Source: Halioglobus sp. (lineage in GTDB: Bacteria; Pseudomonadota; Gammaproteobacteria; Pseudomonadales; Halieaceae). Taken from it: a stretch of 64,000 nucleotides of DNA. Both the position numbers and the translations under genes were made by a program. The stretch spans positions 1 to 64,000 of the forward strand of contig JAQWNG010000023.1 of the NCBI GenBank assembly GCA_029246385.1, read 5' to 3'. A model generated the notes under the pieces. The model saw nothing but the letters and a program-made list of their open reading frames with translations. It searched no databases and was not told the origin of the DNA. Below are positions 1 through 8,195 of this stretch, in pieces; position 1 is the stretch's first letter; each line of letters begins with the position of its first letter.

Positions 1-142
1 GAATCGCTTCTCGGCTGGCAGTGATGCCTCGTTCGGCAAGTAGATCTTCGATGTCTCTGTGGCTGAGATTGAAGCGATAGTAGAGCCAGACGGCGTAGGA
101 AATAATTTCTGGAGGGAAGCGATGGCGTTTGTACGTATTCAC
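1..142 (-). CDS. IS6-family transposase, N-terminal fragment (truncated by window)
   Basis: The 47 visible residues read VNTYKRHRFPPEIISYAVWL followed by YYRFNLSHRDIEDLLAERGI. This is the characteristic start of IS6/IS26-type DDE transposases, in which a conserved RH(R/K)F.P.II..AV.WYxR(F/Y)xLS.RD(I/V)xE.LxxRG segment precedes the catalytic domain. The start is a GTG at 142. The DDE core would lie to the left of the window. It is not in the ORF track because it is short and open at the edge. Whether the full transposase is intact cannot be judged from here. Confidence 0.85.
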   Translation of the reverse strand, partial: MNTYKRHRFPPEIISYAVWLYYRFNLSHRDIEDLLAERGITASREAI

Positions 143-184
143 TGTCCGGTTCTAGCAATTTCAGCGAGTTAAGTTGTCAGTACC
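1..184 (-). mobile_element. IS6-family insertion sequence, one end, cut by window edge
   Basis: Positions 1-142 on the minus strand encode the N-terminus of an IS6-type transposase. The sequence reading outward from it ends in GGTACTGACA at 175-184, which starts with GG and ACTG as IS6-family ends often do. I therefore place the probable IS terminus at 184. The other end lies outside the window, so neither the inverted repeat nor an 8-bp target duplication can be confirmed. The element ends 16 bp from the 3' end of the tmRNA gene. The family call is firm; the exact boundary is inferred. Confidence 0.65.
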
Positions 185-200
185 CTGTTGAATAGTGAAA

Positions 201-592
201 TGGTGGAGGCGGCGGGAATTGAACCCGCGTCCGCCAGTACTCTGCCTTTGGCTCTACATGCTTAGATTCCGTTAATTAATTTAACCGCATACAGCCCAAC
301 GGGCAGGACGTAGTTGGCGAGTCTTGTTTAAGTTTAGCAGCGCGGTCCAAGACAGTCCTTGCAGCGATCCAGTTCTAGATGACAGTCAGTAGCGCGGGGC
401 TGGCACCTTGCTAAAGACCGCTGGCAGACGAATCCGCCAGAAGTGCAACAAATAACTGCTTACGCAGCTAGTTGAGCACCGTAGTTGTCGTCATTGGCAA
501 CTAATAGTTTGCAGCTTTGGATTTACGTGATTGGCTACCATCACGGCATGCACCTCAGGGTTCGCAACCGTCGTCGAATCCAAATCGCCCCC
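201..592 (-). ncRNA. ssrA: tmRNA (transfer-messenger RNA)
   Basis: The minus strand from 592 begins GGGGGCGATTTGGATTCGAC, the hallmark tmRNA 5' end, and finishes with a T-arm (GCGGG TTCAATT CCCGC), acceptor strand CGCCTCC, A and encoded CCA at 201. GGGGGCG pairs with CGCCTCC to close the alanine-tRNA-like acceptor. The mRNA-like part has a GCC resume codon after TAGTT and encodes the tag A-NDDNYGAQLAA followed by TAA. The RNA rescues stalled ribosomes with SmpB, and the tag ends in the LAA degron recognised by ClpXP/ClpAP in known systems. Length is about 392 nt including flanks trimmed in the mature RNA. Confidence 0.97.
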
Positions 593-598
593 TTTGTG

Positions 599-611
599 AA
601 GCCCTAGTATA
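599..611 (-). promoter_or_regulatory. Probable -10 element of the tmRNA promoter
   Basis: On the minus strand TATACT lies at 611-606, about 13 nt upstream of the tmRNA 5' end, in the short gap between the AsmA-like gene stop and ssrA. A good -35 is not visible; the best candidate, TTGCCC, is 20 nt away. The position and the match to TATAAT make it a likely start of tmRNA transcription independent of the upstream gene. Confidence 0.45.
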
Positions 612-621
612 GCGCAATTCT

Positions 622-3600
622 TTAGGCTTTGGGGCAAACCATTTCTGAAGAGGCAGCGAGCGCATTTTTAGGGCACAAGTCTTTGACGATATGCTTGTTG
701 ATGGCTGGACAAGGATTTTCGCTGGCCAGAACGCGTTTGACCATACTTTCGCCCAATACAGACAACCCGGCTGTCATGACGGCCGCCCAACCGCGCACCA
801 GAATACTGGCAGCATTGGGCACTATCGATGGATCGGTGAGAGGGCCTTTGATGTCGACCGTATTAGAAAAGACGCTGCCGACAGAAATGCCCACTCCCTG
901 ACGCCCGCGCGAGTCTAGGCTCATATCCATCGTTTCTTTGCCAAGGTCTACCTGAATATTGCCGAGCAAATTGGCATCATTGGTGCGCAAAGCAAAGCCA
1001 TACGGTGTGATGCCTTTACCGTCCTCGAACAGTGCTAGTATAACGCCACACTCCACCTCTGGCTCCTCACGTTCGATACCGGGTATTAGGGTAGTGAAAA
1101 TAGAACTGACTAGGTCAGCCGTAAACAGCGTTGAGCTGGAATAGTCGAAGGGCCCCTTGCCCAGTTCTGCATACAACAATCCACTGGTGCTGGCAGCAAG
1201 TTCAGCTTCGCTGCCACCTTGGCTTTTGATCGAAATAAATCCGCTGCGTGGGTAGGTGTTTCGGTCCGCTAGCCCGCGCATGTTTTTGAAGTTACTGGTG
1301 AAGCTCAATGATGCGGGCACCGTGTTGATATCTAAATTCACAGTGGCCTCTGCGTTGCCCCCGCTGGCTTGGCCAAGGCTGGCTTTTACTAGCCATTTCC
1401 CATCGATAAGGTTGCCTTTCAAACTCAGCGCTTTTGCGCTGATCACGTTGCTCTCCAGCGAATCTAATTCTACATCCAGTCGCAGTTTCAAATTCTTTGT
1501 GGCTCCTATCGGTAACGGCTTAGCGCTAAATAACTTCGCACTCGGAGTGTCACCTTCTACGCTTGTGTCAGAAAGGAATCGCAGCGGGCTGAGCAGTATA
1601 TCGCCTACGAGTTCGCTACTTGTAGTAATGGCATAATCAAGCGTGTCGGGGCTTTTCGTTTCCTGAACGTTGGTTTTATGAGGTTTAGTTTTAGTAGTGT
1701 TGGCTTTGTGGATTTTAGCTTTGGCACTGATCTCAGCGTTTTCCCAAGGCAGCAAGGATAGCGTGCTACTGCGTATGCTGACGTCTAGTAACCGTGGGGC
1801 TGTGCGGCGATAAACGATACTGCCCGCAAGGTCACTGTCTCCCCACTGCAGGGTCGTTATTTCCGCCTGTATACCGTCACTGAGCTGCGTTGCATTCATC
1901 TCGAGCTTGCGGCGTCCCTGCAGTGATTCTCCCTGCTGTGCATCAGTGGCCTGCAGGTTGACGTAACCGGAGATGCTGCTGACCAGTTCCCCAATAGTAG
2001 TCCCTTGGCTGGCCAGCTTGGCCGAACCAGAAACCGGAACATGTTCATCGTCCATCCTTTGAATCAGGAACTGGTCCAAATCAATGTCAGATAGGTCCGC
2101 GGTGGCCTCAAGTATTGCCTGCTGACCTTTCCAGATGACTTTTCCCTGACTTTTGGCGGTGCCGTTGTGACTACTAAAATTCAATGCTTTTATATCAAAA
2201 ATATCAGCATCTGATGAAACCTGAAGCATTACGTTTGATAACGCTATGTCATCAAAGATCAACGATTCCACATCGAGCGATAACTGCGTCTGACCAAGGT
2301 TTTTTAAGGGGGAAAGCAGATCTGATGCATCAGCATTATCTGCATCTTTTGGAATCAGCTTACGCAGCGTCGACACGTTGAGCTTTTTTGATTTCAGATT
2401 GGCAGTGAACCATGGGTTTTGGCTAGATAAAATTGAGATATTGCCGGTCAGATCCTGATCGAAAGAATCTACACGAATGCGGTCAACCTTTACGCCTACA
2501 ATTCTGTCGCCGTCTGTCAACATGTAGGCTTCTCCGGAGAGAAGAATTTTTTCTGTTGTTGCAGATGGCCTCTGCCAATCCTTGTCGCCTCTGAGTTCCA
2601 GAGTTAAGGCGGAATCGCCATGCAGGGCTTTAAACACCTCGCTTATCCCCTTGCCACTGCCTTCAAAATTCATGTTGCCAGAGGTACGACTGATGCCGGC
2701 ACCTGGCTGTCGGAATAGGGAGGATAAATCGAGCCTGTTGAACACGCTGCTAACTCGGAAGTCTGCAACTTCGCCGGTTTTGTTTGTAACTTCTAAACTT
2801 AGTTTGAAGGTTCCGCCGTTCCTGCCAGTACCCATTGCTGACAACGTGCCACCTTTTGCATTGCGCTGCAGTGTTGTCGTGCTCTTTATCAGGTGCATCC
2901 CTGGTGCTTCCAATCCTTCAACAAGTAGGCTGATATCCATGTTGATGTCGGGAAAGATGTTCAAATATTTCGGTATGGCTACCCCAGGTTGCGTTTCTCC
3001 AGCGTCGTCAACTAGCAAGAAGTCCAGATCCAGATTTTTAGCTTTAAGGTCCATGGTTAGCGTACGTGGCTCATTTTCGGATAACGAGGCCGATCCGGTA
3101 ATTTGGCCTTGGTCCAATTCGATTATCAGGTGGTCGAGCAGAAGCTTCCCAGAGGCGTTATCCAGTCGCGCGTCGATAGACACGGGCGTGGCTTCTTTGT
3201 TGTTGTAATGTCCCTCCAGTGAAAGATCACCGGTCAGCGAATTGAGTAAGGTTGCCCAGGTATCGCCGCTGCCATCAAGCGTTGCATGCCCAGTGCTCCA
3301 TAGCCAATCTGTGCCGATGTATTTTGAACCTAGGCCCGTGTTAATGGCGCGCTCCTGCACGGCAGCATCTGCTGTCACTGTCCAGCCCTGAGGTCCACTC
3401 TTGACGCCCAGTTCACCCGTCAGAATGCCAGTTGAGCCGGTGCTGGACAGAGAGTTAATTTGTACTCCTTGCTCACTGCTGGCAAATGTAAAGGAGGTGT
3501 TGGTGTTGACCTCATCCATTAGCCTGAGCTCGTTTATGATGACGTTGCCCTGATGCGCCGGCAGCGACAATAGTGGCACTTTAGAGGCGAGCACCTCGGC

Positions 3601-4443
3601 AACGGCGGTTTGTGGCGGCTTGGAGTCGCTGTAGGCGTCTATGAGTGTCAATACCTGCTCTACGTTCAGCAGAGCAATGGTGGTGTCTGAGCGGTTTGGA
3701 AGGCTCCATTTCTCTTGTCCACTGGCACTGATCTGTGCACTCATGTCTGCCGTGCGAACCGACGCCGACAGGGAATAGGCAGCCGTTTTTGAGGGATGGA
3801 TATTAGCCGTTAAAGAAACCTCAGAGTCGGTTTTTCCGACAACCTCCACTGTCATATCGATCTCAACCGGCGCTAGCAGCAGTAAATCGTTTAACGATTT
3901 TAGCTCTGCAGCCAGGGTGACCTCTCCTGCCTCACGCTGCTCCCACCATCGCGCGCTTGCGCCACCGAGCAAGTGACGCCGCCAATGGAATTCATTGACC
4001 GCGTAGTCCTCGCCGCCGGCACTGACATAGCGTCCTGTGGCGGCCTGCACATCGGCGGGAAGCCACTGATCGAGAAATTGGTAATCGGTAGGTGCCGGGG
4101 TGCTGGAACTCGGCCAGCGCGACGCACGTATTATTACATCGTCGGCACTGGCATGTCGCAGCCGTATCTCGCCGCGCAACAGAGCGGACAGTACCAGTGA
4201 TACTTCAACGTTGGTTGCCACGACAGCGGGGTCGCCCTTATTCCCCATCATCAAGGTCTCGCTTTCTGCCGTAAGCCGCAGCAGATGTGCCTTGATCGGG
4301 GCAAACTGCACTGGCAGCCCGAGGTTATCGGCGAGCAATGGCCCCAATTTGGCATCCAGTATGCGTCCCGCTAGCTGATTACCGACGAACATCAGGGTAA
4401 CAACGAGTAGGGTGACAACAAGGGCGAAGATACGTCGTTTCAA
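622..4443 (-). CDS. Large AsmA-family envelope protein
   Basis: The 1273-residue product has one N-terminal membrane anchor (about residues 5-28) followed by a very long periplasmic region rich in short beta strands, with repeated segments of the type 'L.G.....G.A..' and 'DL.L..L'. Near residues 1100-1215 there is an AsmA-like C-terminal region (D..ECG....F.DG, D.ANLLGN...DL, IKGPL.DPS). AsmA-like proteins are thought to form membrane-spanning lipid-transfer bridges or to act in outer-membrane assembly. It lies between smpB (87 bp upstream) and ssrA (30 bp downstream), so these two trans-translation genes are separated by an envelope gene. The exact subfamily (AsmA, YhdP, TamB-like) is not clear. 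The start is a normal ATG with a basic n-region. Confidence 0.75.
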   Translation of the reverse strand: MKRRIFALVVTLLVVTLMFVGNQLAGRILDAKLGPLLADNLGLPVQFAPIKAHLLRLTAESETLMMGNKGDPAVVATNVEVSLVLSALLRGEIRLRHASADDVIIRASRWPSSSTPAPTDYQFLDQWLPADVQAATGRYVSAGGEDYAVNEFHWRRHLLGGASARWWEQREAGEVTLAAELKSLNDLLLLAPVEIDMTVEVVGKTDSEVSLTANIHPSKTAAYSLSASVRTADMSAQISASGQEKWSLPNRSDTTIALLNVEQVLTLIDAYSDSKPPQTAVAEVLASKVPLLSLPAHQGNVIINELRLMDEVNTNTSFTFASSEQGVQINSLSSTGSTGILTGELGVKSGPQGWTVTADAAVQERAINTGLGSKYIGTDWLWSTGHATLDGSGDTWATLLNSLTGDLSLEGHYNNKEATPVSIDARLDNASGKLLLDHLIIELDQGQITGSASLSENEPRTLTMDLKAKNLDLDFLLVDDAGETQPGVAIPKYLNIFPDINMDISLLVEGLEAPGMHLIKSTTTLQRNAKGGTLSAMGTGRNGGTFKLSLEVTNKTGEVADFRVSSVFNRLDLSSLFRQPGAGISRTSGNMNFEGSGKGISEVFKALHGDSALTLELRGDKDWQRPSATTEKILLSGEAYMLTDGDRIVGVKVDRIRVDSFDQDLTGNISILSSQNPWFTANLKSKKLNVSTLRKLIPKDADNADASDLLSPLKNLGQTQLSLDVESLIFDDIALSNVMLQVSSDADIFDIKALNFSSHNGTAKSQGKVIWKGQQAILEATADLSDIDLDQFLIQRMDDEHVPVSGSAKLASQGTTIGELVSSISGYVNLQATDAQQGESLQGRRKLEMNATQLSDGIQAEITTLQWGDSDLAGSIVYRRTAPRLLDVSIRSSTLSLLPWENAEISAKAKIHKANTTKTKPHKTNVQETKSPDTLDYAITTSSELVGDILLSPLRFLSDTSVEGDTPSAKLFSAKPLPIGATKNLKLRLDVELDSLESNVISAKALSLKGNLIDGKWLVKASLGQASGGNAEATVNLDINTVPASLSFTSNFKNMRGLADRNTYPRSGFISIKSQGGSEAELAASTSGLLYAELGKGPFDYSSSTLFTADLVSSIFTTLIPGIEREEPEVECGVILALFEDGKGITPYGFALRTNDANLLGNIQVDLGKETMDMSLDSRGRQGVGISVGSVFSNTVDIKGPLTDPSIVPNAASILVRGWAAVMTAGLSVLGESMVKRVLASENPCPAINKHIVKDLCPKNALAASSEMVCPKA

Positions 4444-4530
4444 AGGCGTGGACCGCAGTCAGTGGGAGCGCACATGTTACCAGCGTAGCCTTACGCTTGT
4501 CACGATGGCGACAGGTTTGGAAAAGATAGT

Positions 4531-5013
4531 TTATTGTTTGACGTTATCGCGCACGATGCGTTGTTTTTGGCGGTTCCAGTCGCGATCTTTTTCAGTATCA
4601 CGCTTGTCATGATCCTTCTTGCCCACAGCCAAAGCGATCCTTGCCTTAACCAAGTGCCCCTTCCAGTACATTTGCGTACACACGCAGGTCAGGCCTTTTT
4701 GTGATGTGGCCTCGACAATTTTTGACAGTTCCTTTTTGTGTAAAAGTAGCTTGCGGGTGCGGGTCGGGTCAGTAACGGAATGCGTTGAAGCCGTATTCAA
4801 TGGGATGATATGCGTGCCCAGTAACAAAGCTTCGCCGTCTTTCATCAGCACGTAGGAGTCGGCCAGATCTGCCTTTCCCATGCGCAGACTTTTGACTTCC
4901 CAGCCGGTCAGTGCAACGCCTGCTTCGAACGTGTCCAACAACTGATAGTCGAAGCTCGCTCGCTTATTTTGGGCGATGACATTACTCGATTTTTTAAGTT
5001 TCTTCTTGGCCAT
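4531..5013 (-). CDS. smpB: SsrA-binding protein SmpB
   Basis: This 160-residue protein begins [10 protein letters not shown] and carries the SmpB core N..A.F.Y...[21 protein letters not shown] and the tail [15 protein letters not shown], whose basic helix enters the ribosomal mRNA channel. It binds tmRNA and is required for trans-translation. The ORF track extends 41 residues further upstream, but the ATG at 5013 gives the family length and conserved start. It is transcribed divergently from the sodium symporter gene and lies upstream of the AsmA-like gene and ssrA on the same strand. Confidence 0.97.
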   Translation of the reverse strand: MAKKKLKKSSNVIAQNKRASFDYQLLDTFEAGVALTGWEVKSLRMGKADLADSYVLMKDGEALLLGTHIIPLNTASTHSVTDPTRTRKLLLHKKELSKIVEATSQKGLTCVCTQMYWKGHLVKARIALAVGKKDHDKRDTEKDRDWNRQKQRIVRDNVKQ

Positions 5014-5120
5014 GGCGGGCATTATACGGAGAAGGCTCAGAGGGGAAACGTGAATCCTCCCCTTTTCACATCTGACGGCCTGAGTCATCCTAAGATCATA
5101 GCTAAAGGGCGATTTTTCGC

Positions 5121-6485
5121 ATGAACATTGCTGCATTTAATGCTTCAGATAGATGGAGTTTGCGCACCACATTTGTACTGGCGCTATCCGCGTCTGCCGC
5201 GGGGATGGGCAGTCTGTGGCGCTTTTCGTACCTGACCGGCGAACATGGAGGCGCAGCCTTCGTCATTTCCTATGTCCTGTGTTTATTTTTAATTGCAGTG
5301 CCGGTCTTGGTAGCTGAGGCCGCTTTGGGTCGTTACGGTGGCCCCAGCGTTGTGATGGCCATTACCCTCGCCAGCGATCGCTCTGGGCTTTCACGGGAGT
5401 GGCGTCTGATAGGTGTCCTAGTCTGCCTGACGGGAGCCCTCATCCTTACTTTTTACATTGTAGTCGCTGGATGGAGCCTGGCATATGCGGGGTTTGTATA
5501 TGAGGGTACTTTTGCCGCGGCGCCTGCAGTAGAAGTAGGAATGCACTTTGAGCAGTATCTGACGGATACGCCAGCGCAAATCTATTGGCAAAGCCTATTT
5601 TTGCTGGCGGCAGCAGGCACCGTGACGTTGGGTGTTCAGCGTGGGCTTGCCATGCTGGTCTGGGTTGCGGTGCCACTTATGCTTGTCATGTTGGCATTTC
5701 TGCTCAAGTTCGCATTCGACTATGGTGATATGGATGCTACTCGTGATTATCTGTTTTCTGCCAAACTGGCTGATTTCACGCCGCAGTCAGCACTGGTGGC
5801 GCTGGGACATGCTTTCTTTACACTGGGTGTGGGTGTTGGTATCGGCATTACATATGGCGCTTATGCTCCGCAGCAGACGCCGATTGGGCGTTCGGTCATC
5901 GTTGTAGCGCTAATTGATACCCTTATTGCTATGCTGGCTGGCGTGGCAATTTACTCGGTTGTGTTCGCCAATAATATGGATCCGACGGCAGGTCCCGGTC
6001 TTTTGTTCATTAGTCTTCCTTATGCGTTCGGTAATCTCGACCAAGGAGACTTAGCGGGCACGGTATTTTTTGCGCTGTCGGGTCTCGCCGCGTTGGGTTC
6101 AGCTGCAGCCATTTTAGAGCCCATTGTCGCCACGGTGAAACGTCAGTTTCGGGTGGCGCGCTTGACGGCGACCGTCGCCGTTGGCGCGACAGTGTGGCTA
6201 GTAAGTCTGGCAGTGATAGATTCCTTTAGTCCGACAACTGAGATGATCTGGTTTGGCCAACCGAACCTGATGGTTTTACTGGATAGCATTACGACAAATC
6301 TATTGTTGCCTTTGGCAGCATTACTCATCGCATTATTGATGGGTTGGGGCCTGCGGCCTGAGATCCTAAGGCCAGAATTGGCTCAAGGTTCTGACCTATT
6401 TTTCTCGCTCTGGCGCTTCTTGTTGCGGTATATTGCCACACCTTCAATTGCGCTGTTATTGCTTGCACCGTTTTATTGGCGGTGA
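5121..6485 (+). CDS. Sodium-dependent transporter, NSS/SNF family
   Basis: This 454-residue integral membrane protein has about 11-12 hydrophobic helices. The N-terminus ([21 protein letters not shown]) matches the first helix of neurotransmitter:sodium symporters, where the unwound G.G..WRFPY-like motif binds sodium and substrate. Here the motif reads [10 protein letters not shown]. Bacterial relatives import amino acids with Na+. The substrate cannot be read from the sequence. The gene sits between smpB (divergent, 107 bp apart) and ratA, splitting a gene pair that is usually adjacent and divergent in gammaproteobacteria, so it is probably an insertion in this lineage. Confidence 0.85.
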   Translation: MNIAAFNASDRWSLRTTFVLALSASAAGMGSLWRFSYLTGEHGGAAFVISYVLCLFLIAVPVLVAEAALGRYGGPSVVMAITLASDRSGLSREWRLIGVLVCLTGALILTFYIVVAGWSLAYAGFVYEGTFAAAPAVEVGMHFEQYLTDTPAQIYWQSLFLLAAAGTVTLGVQRGLAMLVWVAVPLMLVMLAFLLKFAFDYGDMDATRDYLFSAKLADFTPQSALVALGHAFFTLGVGVGIGITYGAYAPQQTPIGRSVIVVALIDTLIAMLAGVAIYSVVFANNMDPTAGPGLLFISLPYAFGNLDQGDLAGTVFFALSGLAALGSAAAILEPIVATVKRQFRVARLTATVAVGATVWLVSLAVIDSFSPTTEMIWFGQPNLMVLLDSITTNLLLPLAALLIALLMGWGLRPEILRPELAQGSDLFFSLWRFLLRYIATPSIALLLLAPFYWR

Positions 6486-6540
6486 GAATCATGGACAGAG
6501 GTTGGGTAGTAGTTGGCCTTAACAGGACAAAATCGTAAAC

Positions 6541-6972
6541 ATGACCGTTATCAATCGTAGCGCCTTGCTGCCCTTCAGCGCTTATCAGTTGTTCGAGTTG
6601 GTGAGTGATGTGGAATCTTATCCACATTATATGGAAGGATGTGTCGGTGCCTGCGTTCTGCGTCGTGACGAGCATTGCGTTGAGGCCCGCTTGGACTTGT
6701 CACGGGCTGGCATCATGCAAAGTTTTAGCACGCGCAATCGAATGTCGAGGCCACGAGAAATCACGCTGGAATTGATCGATGGCCCGTTTGATTGCTTTAC
6801 CGGGCGTTGGGGCTTTCACGCTCTGGGAGACTCGGCCTGCAAAATAAGCTTGAATCTGGAATTTGAGATTAACGGGGCGTTGCTTGGTGCTGCCGCGTCC
6901 CGATTATTCGACAAAGCCACAAATAATCTGGTGGACGCCGTAGGTCGCCGCGCCAGCCAAATATACGGTTGA
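6541..6972 (+). CDS. ratA: RatA/Coq10-like SRPBCC (START) domain protein
   Basis: The 143-residue single-domain protein matches the RatA/YfjG family: a START-like fold with L.PFSA.QLFELV.DVE.YP at the N-terminus and an amphipathic C-terminal helix ending F..AT..LVDA...RA. The eukaryotic homologue Coq10 binds ubiquinone. E. coli RatA was reported to interfere with 70S ribosome assembly, so its role is debated. It is followed after 4 bp by rnfH, which is the usual arrangement, and the two are probably co-transcribed. Confidence 0.92.
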   Translation: MTVINRSALLPFSAYQLFELVSDVESYPHYMEGCVGACVLRRDEHCVEARLDLSRAGIMQSFSTRNRMSRPREITLELIDGPFDCFTGRWGFHALGDSACKISLNLEFEINGALLGAAASRLFDKATNNLVDAVGRRASQIYG

Positions 6973-6976
6973 TCTA

Positions 6977-7294
6977 ATGAGCGAAAACACCACGATAAAG
7001 GTTGAAGTGGCTTACGCCTTGCCGCATAAGCAGGCACTTCTTGAGGTTGAATTACCCGCTGGCTCAACGGCTTTGGAGGCCGCGCAGTTGTCGGGTATCG
7101 CCACTCGCTTTGACGGGGTAGATTTGGATAATGCCAAGTTTGGCATTTTTGGACAGGTGATTATACCGGCGCAGGTTTTGCGCGGTGGAGACAGGGTAGA
7201 GATTTATCGGCCACTCACCGCCGATCCCAAGGAAGTGAGAAAAGCGCGCGCTGAGCGTGCTAAAGAACGCCGGCAGCAGGACGCATCAGGCTGA
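6977..7294 (+). CDS. rnfH: RnfH family ubiquitin-like protein
   Basis: This 105-residue protein has the RnfH pattern: I.VEVAYALP.KQ near the start, then G.TALEAA..SGI, FGIFGQ and DRVEIYRPLTADPKEVRKARAERA. RnfH has a beta-grasp fold, is partnered with RatA across gammaproteobacteria and is named for its linkage to the Rnf complex in some species; its biochemical role is unknown. The start codon is 4 bp after the ratA stop. Confidence 0.95.
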   Translation: MSENTTIKVEVAYALPHKQALLEVELPAGSTALEAAQLSGIATRFDGVDLDNAKFGIFGQVIIPAQVLRGGDRVEIYRPLTADPKEVRKARAERAKERRQQDASG

Positions 7295-7309
7295 GCCCCG
7301 CAGGCGTTG

Positions 7310-7702
7310 CTACTGGTAGGTGGCGAGTTCTGAATCGGGCTCTGCTGATGGCGACGTTTTCACTGCAGCACCGTCTGTTGCGGCCCAGTCTGCGGCAACA
7401 AAGTCCCCAAACACGTTAACGAGAGTGTCCCCTTTAAACTCAACCGTCAGTCGAGATTGATCGAGAACCGTTGAGCCATTGCGTAACATAAACACATAAT
7501 CCCAACGGTCGCGGTTAAAAGTGTCTTTAATCAGTGGTGTCCCCATAATGAAGTTCACCTGACGCCGACTCATGCCAGGTTTGAGTTTGTTGACCATTTC
7601 TTGGGTGACGATATTGCCTTGCTCAATATTTATCCTGTAGACGCCGGGAAAGCCGCAGGCGCTAATTAAAACGAGAGTCAGGGAGATCAACAGAATCCGC
7701 AT
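7310..7702 (-). CDS. bamE: Outer membrane assembly lipoprotein BamE
   Basis: From the ATG at 7702 the 130-residue product starts MRILLISLTLVLISACGFPG, a lipoprotein signal with the lipobox L-I-S-A-C. The SmpA/OmlA domain follows, with the conserved L..GM...QV...MGTPL..D.F...RWDYVF. BamE stabilises the BAM complex that inserts beta-barrels into the outer membrane. The longer ORF-track start adds 13 residues before the signal peptide and is unlikely. It converges with rnfH and is divergent from fur. Confidence 0.95.
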   Translation of the reverse strand: MRILLISLTLVLISACGFPGVYRINIEQGNIVTQEMVNKLKPGMSRRQVNFIMGTPLIKDTFNRDRWDYVFMLRNGSTVLDQSRLTVEFKGDTLVNVFGDFVAADWAATDGAAVKTSPSAEPDSELATYQ

Positions 7703-7775
7703 GGGATAATACTTCCACTTCCAATATGGGAATGGCATCATACCCTCACTAGACAGTACAGAGAAGCCCTAGGTT

Positions 7776-8195
7776 ATGGTTGAGCAAAATCAGGAACTAC
7801 GCGACGCGGGTTTAAAAATCACTTTGCCGCGGGTTAAGATTCTGCAGTTATTGGAATCTTCAGAGCTAAACTCACAGCATTTGAGCGCCGAGGAAGTCTA
7901 CCACGCGTTGCGCGACGCTGGAGAGGACGTGGCGCTGGCAACGGTTTACAGGGTTCTAACTCAGTTCGAGAGCGCGGGTTTGGTTTCTCGTCATCACTTC
8001 GAGGCTGGTCATTCCGTGTTCGAGCTAGCCAAGGGTGAGCATCACGATCATATGGTATGTGTCAGCAGCGGAGAGGTCGTGGAATTTACCGATGCGGTGA
8101 TCGAACAGCGTCAGCATGAGATTGCTGCAGAACGTGGTTACGAGCTAATCGACCACTCCTTAGTGTTGTATGTCCGTAAAATCGAGTCGAGTTAG
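7776..8195 (+). CDS. fur: Ferric uptake regulator Fur
   Basis: The 139-residue protein has the winged helix (residues about 10-85, ATVYRVLTQFE recognition helix) and the metal-binding dimerisation domain with HHDHMVC and VLYVRK. Fur represses iron uptake genes when bound to ferrous iron. Only the first cysteine of the CxxC pair seen in E. coli Fur is present (MVCVSSGEVVEF), as in Pseudomonas Fur, which suggests a Pseudomonas-like form without the structural zinc cysteine pair. The bamE-fur divergent arrangement and the following recN are typical. Confidence 0.95.
   Translation: MVEQNQELRDAGLKITLPRVKILQLLESSELNSQHLSAEEVYHALRDAGEDVALATVYRVLTQFESAGLVSRHHFEAGHSVFELAKGEHHDHMVCVSSGEVVEFTDAVIEQRQHEIAAERGYELIDHSLVLYVRKIESS

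Noticed and set aside
2582-3208. 208-residue plus-strand ORF inside the AsmA-like gene
   Set aside because: Serine/proline/leucine-rich antisense shadow with no RBS.
7776-8195. Missing second Cys of the Fur CxxC
   Set aside because: Pseudomonas Fur also has only one Cys here; a lineage feature rather than an anomaly.
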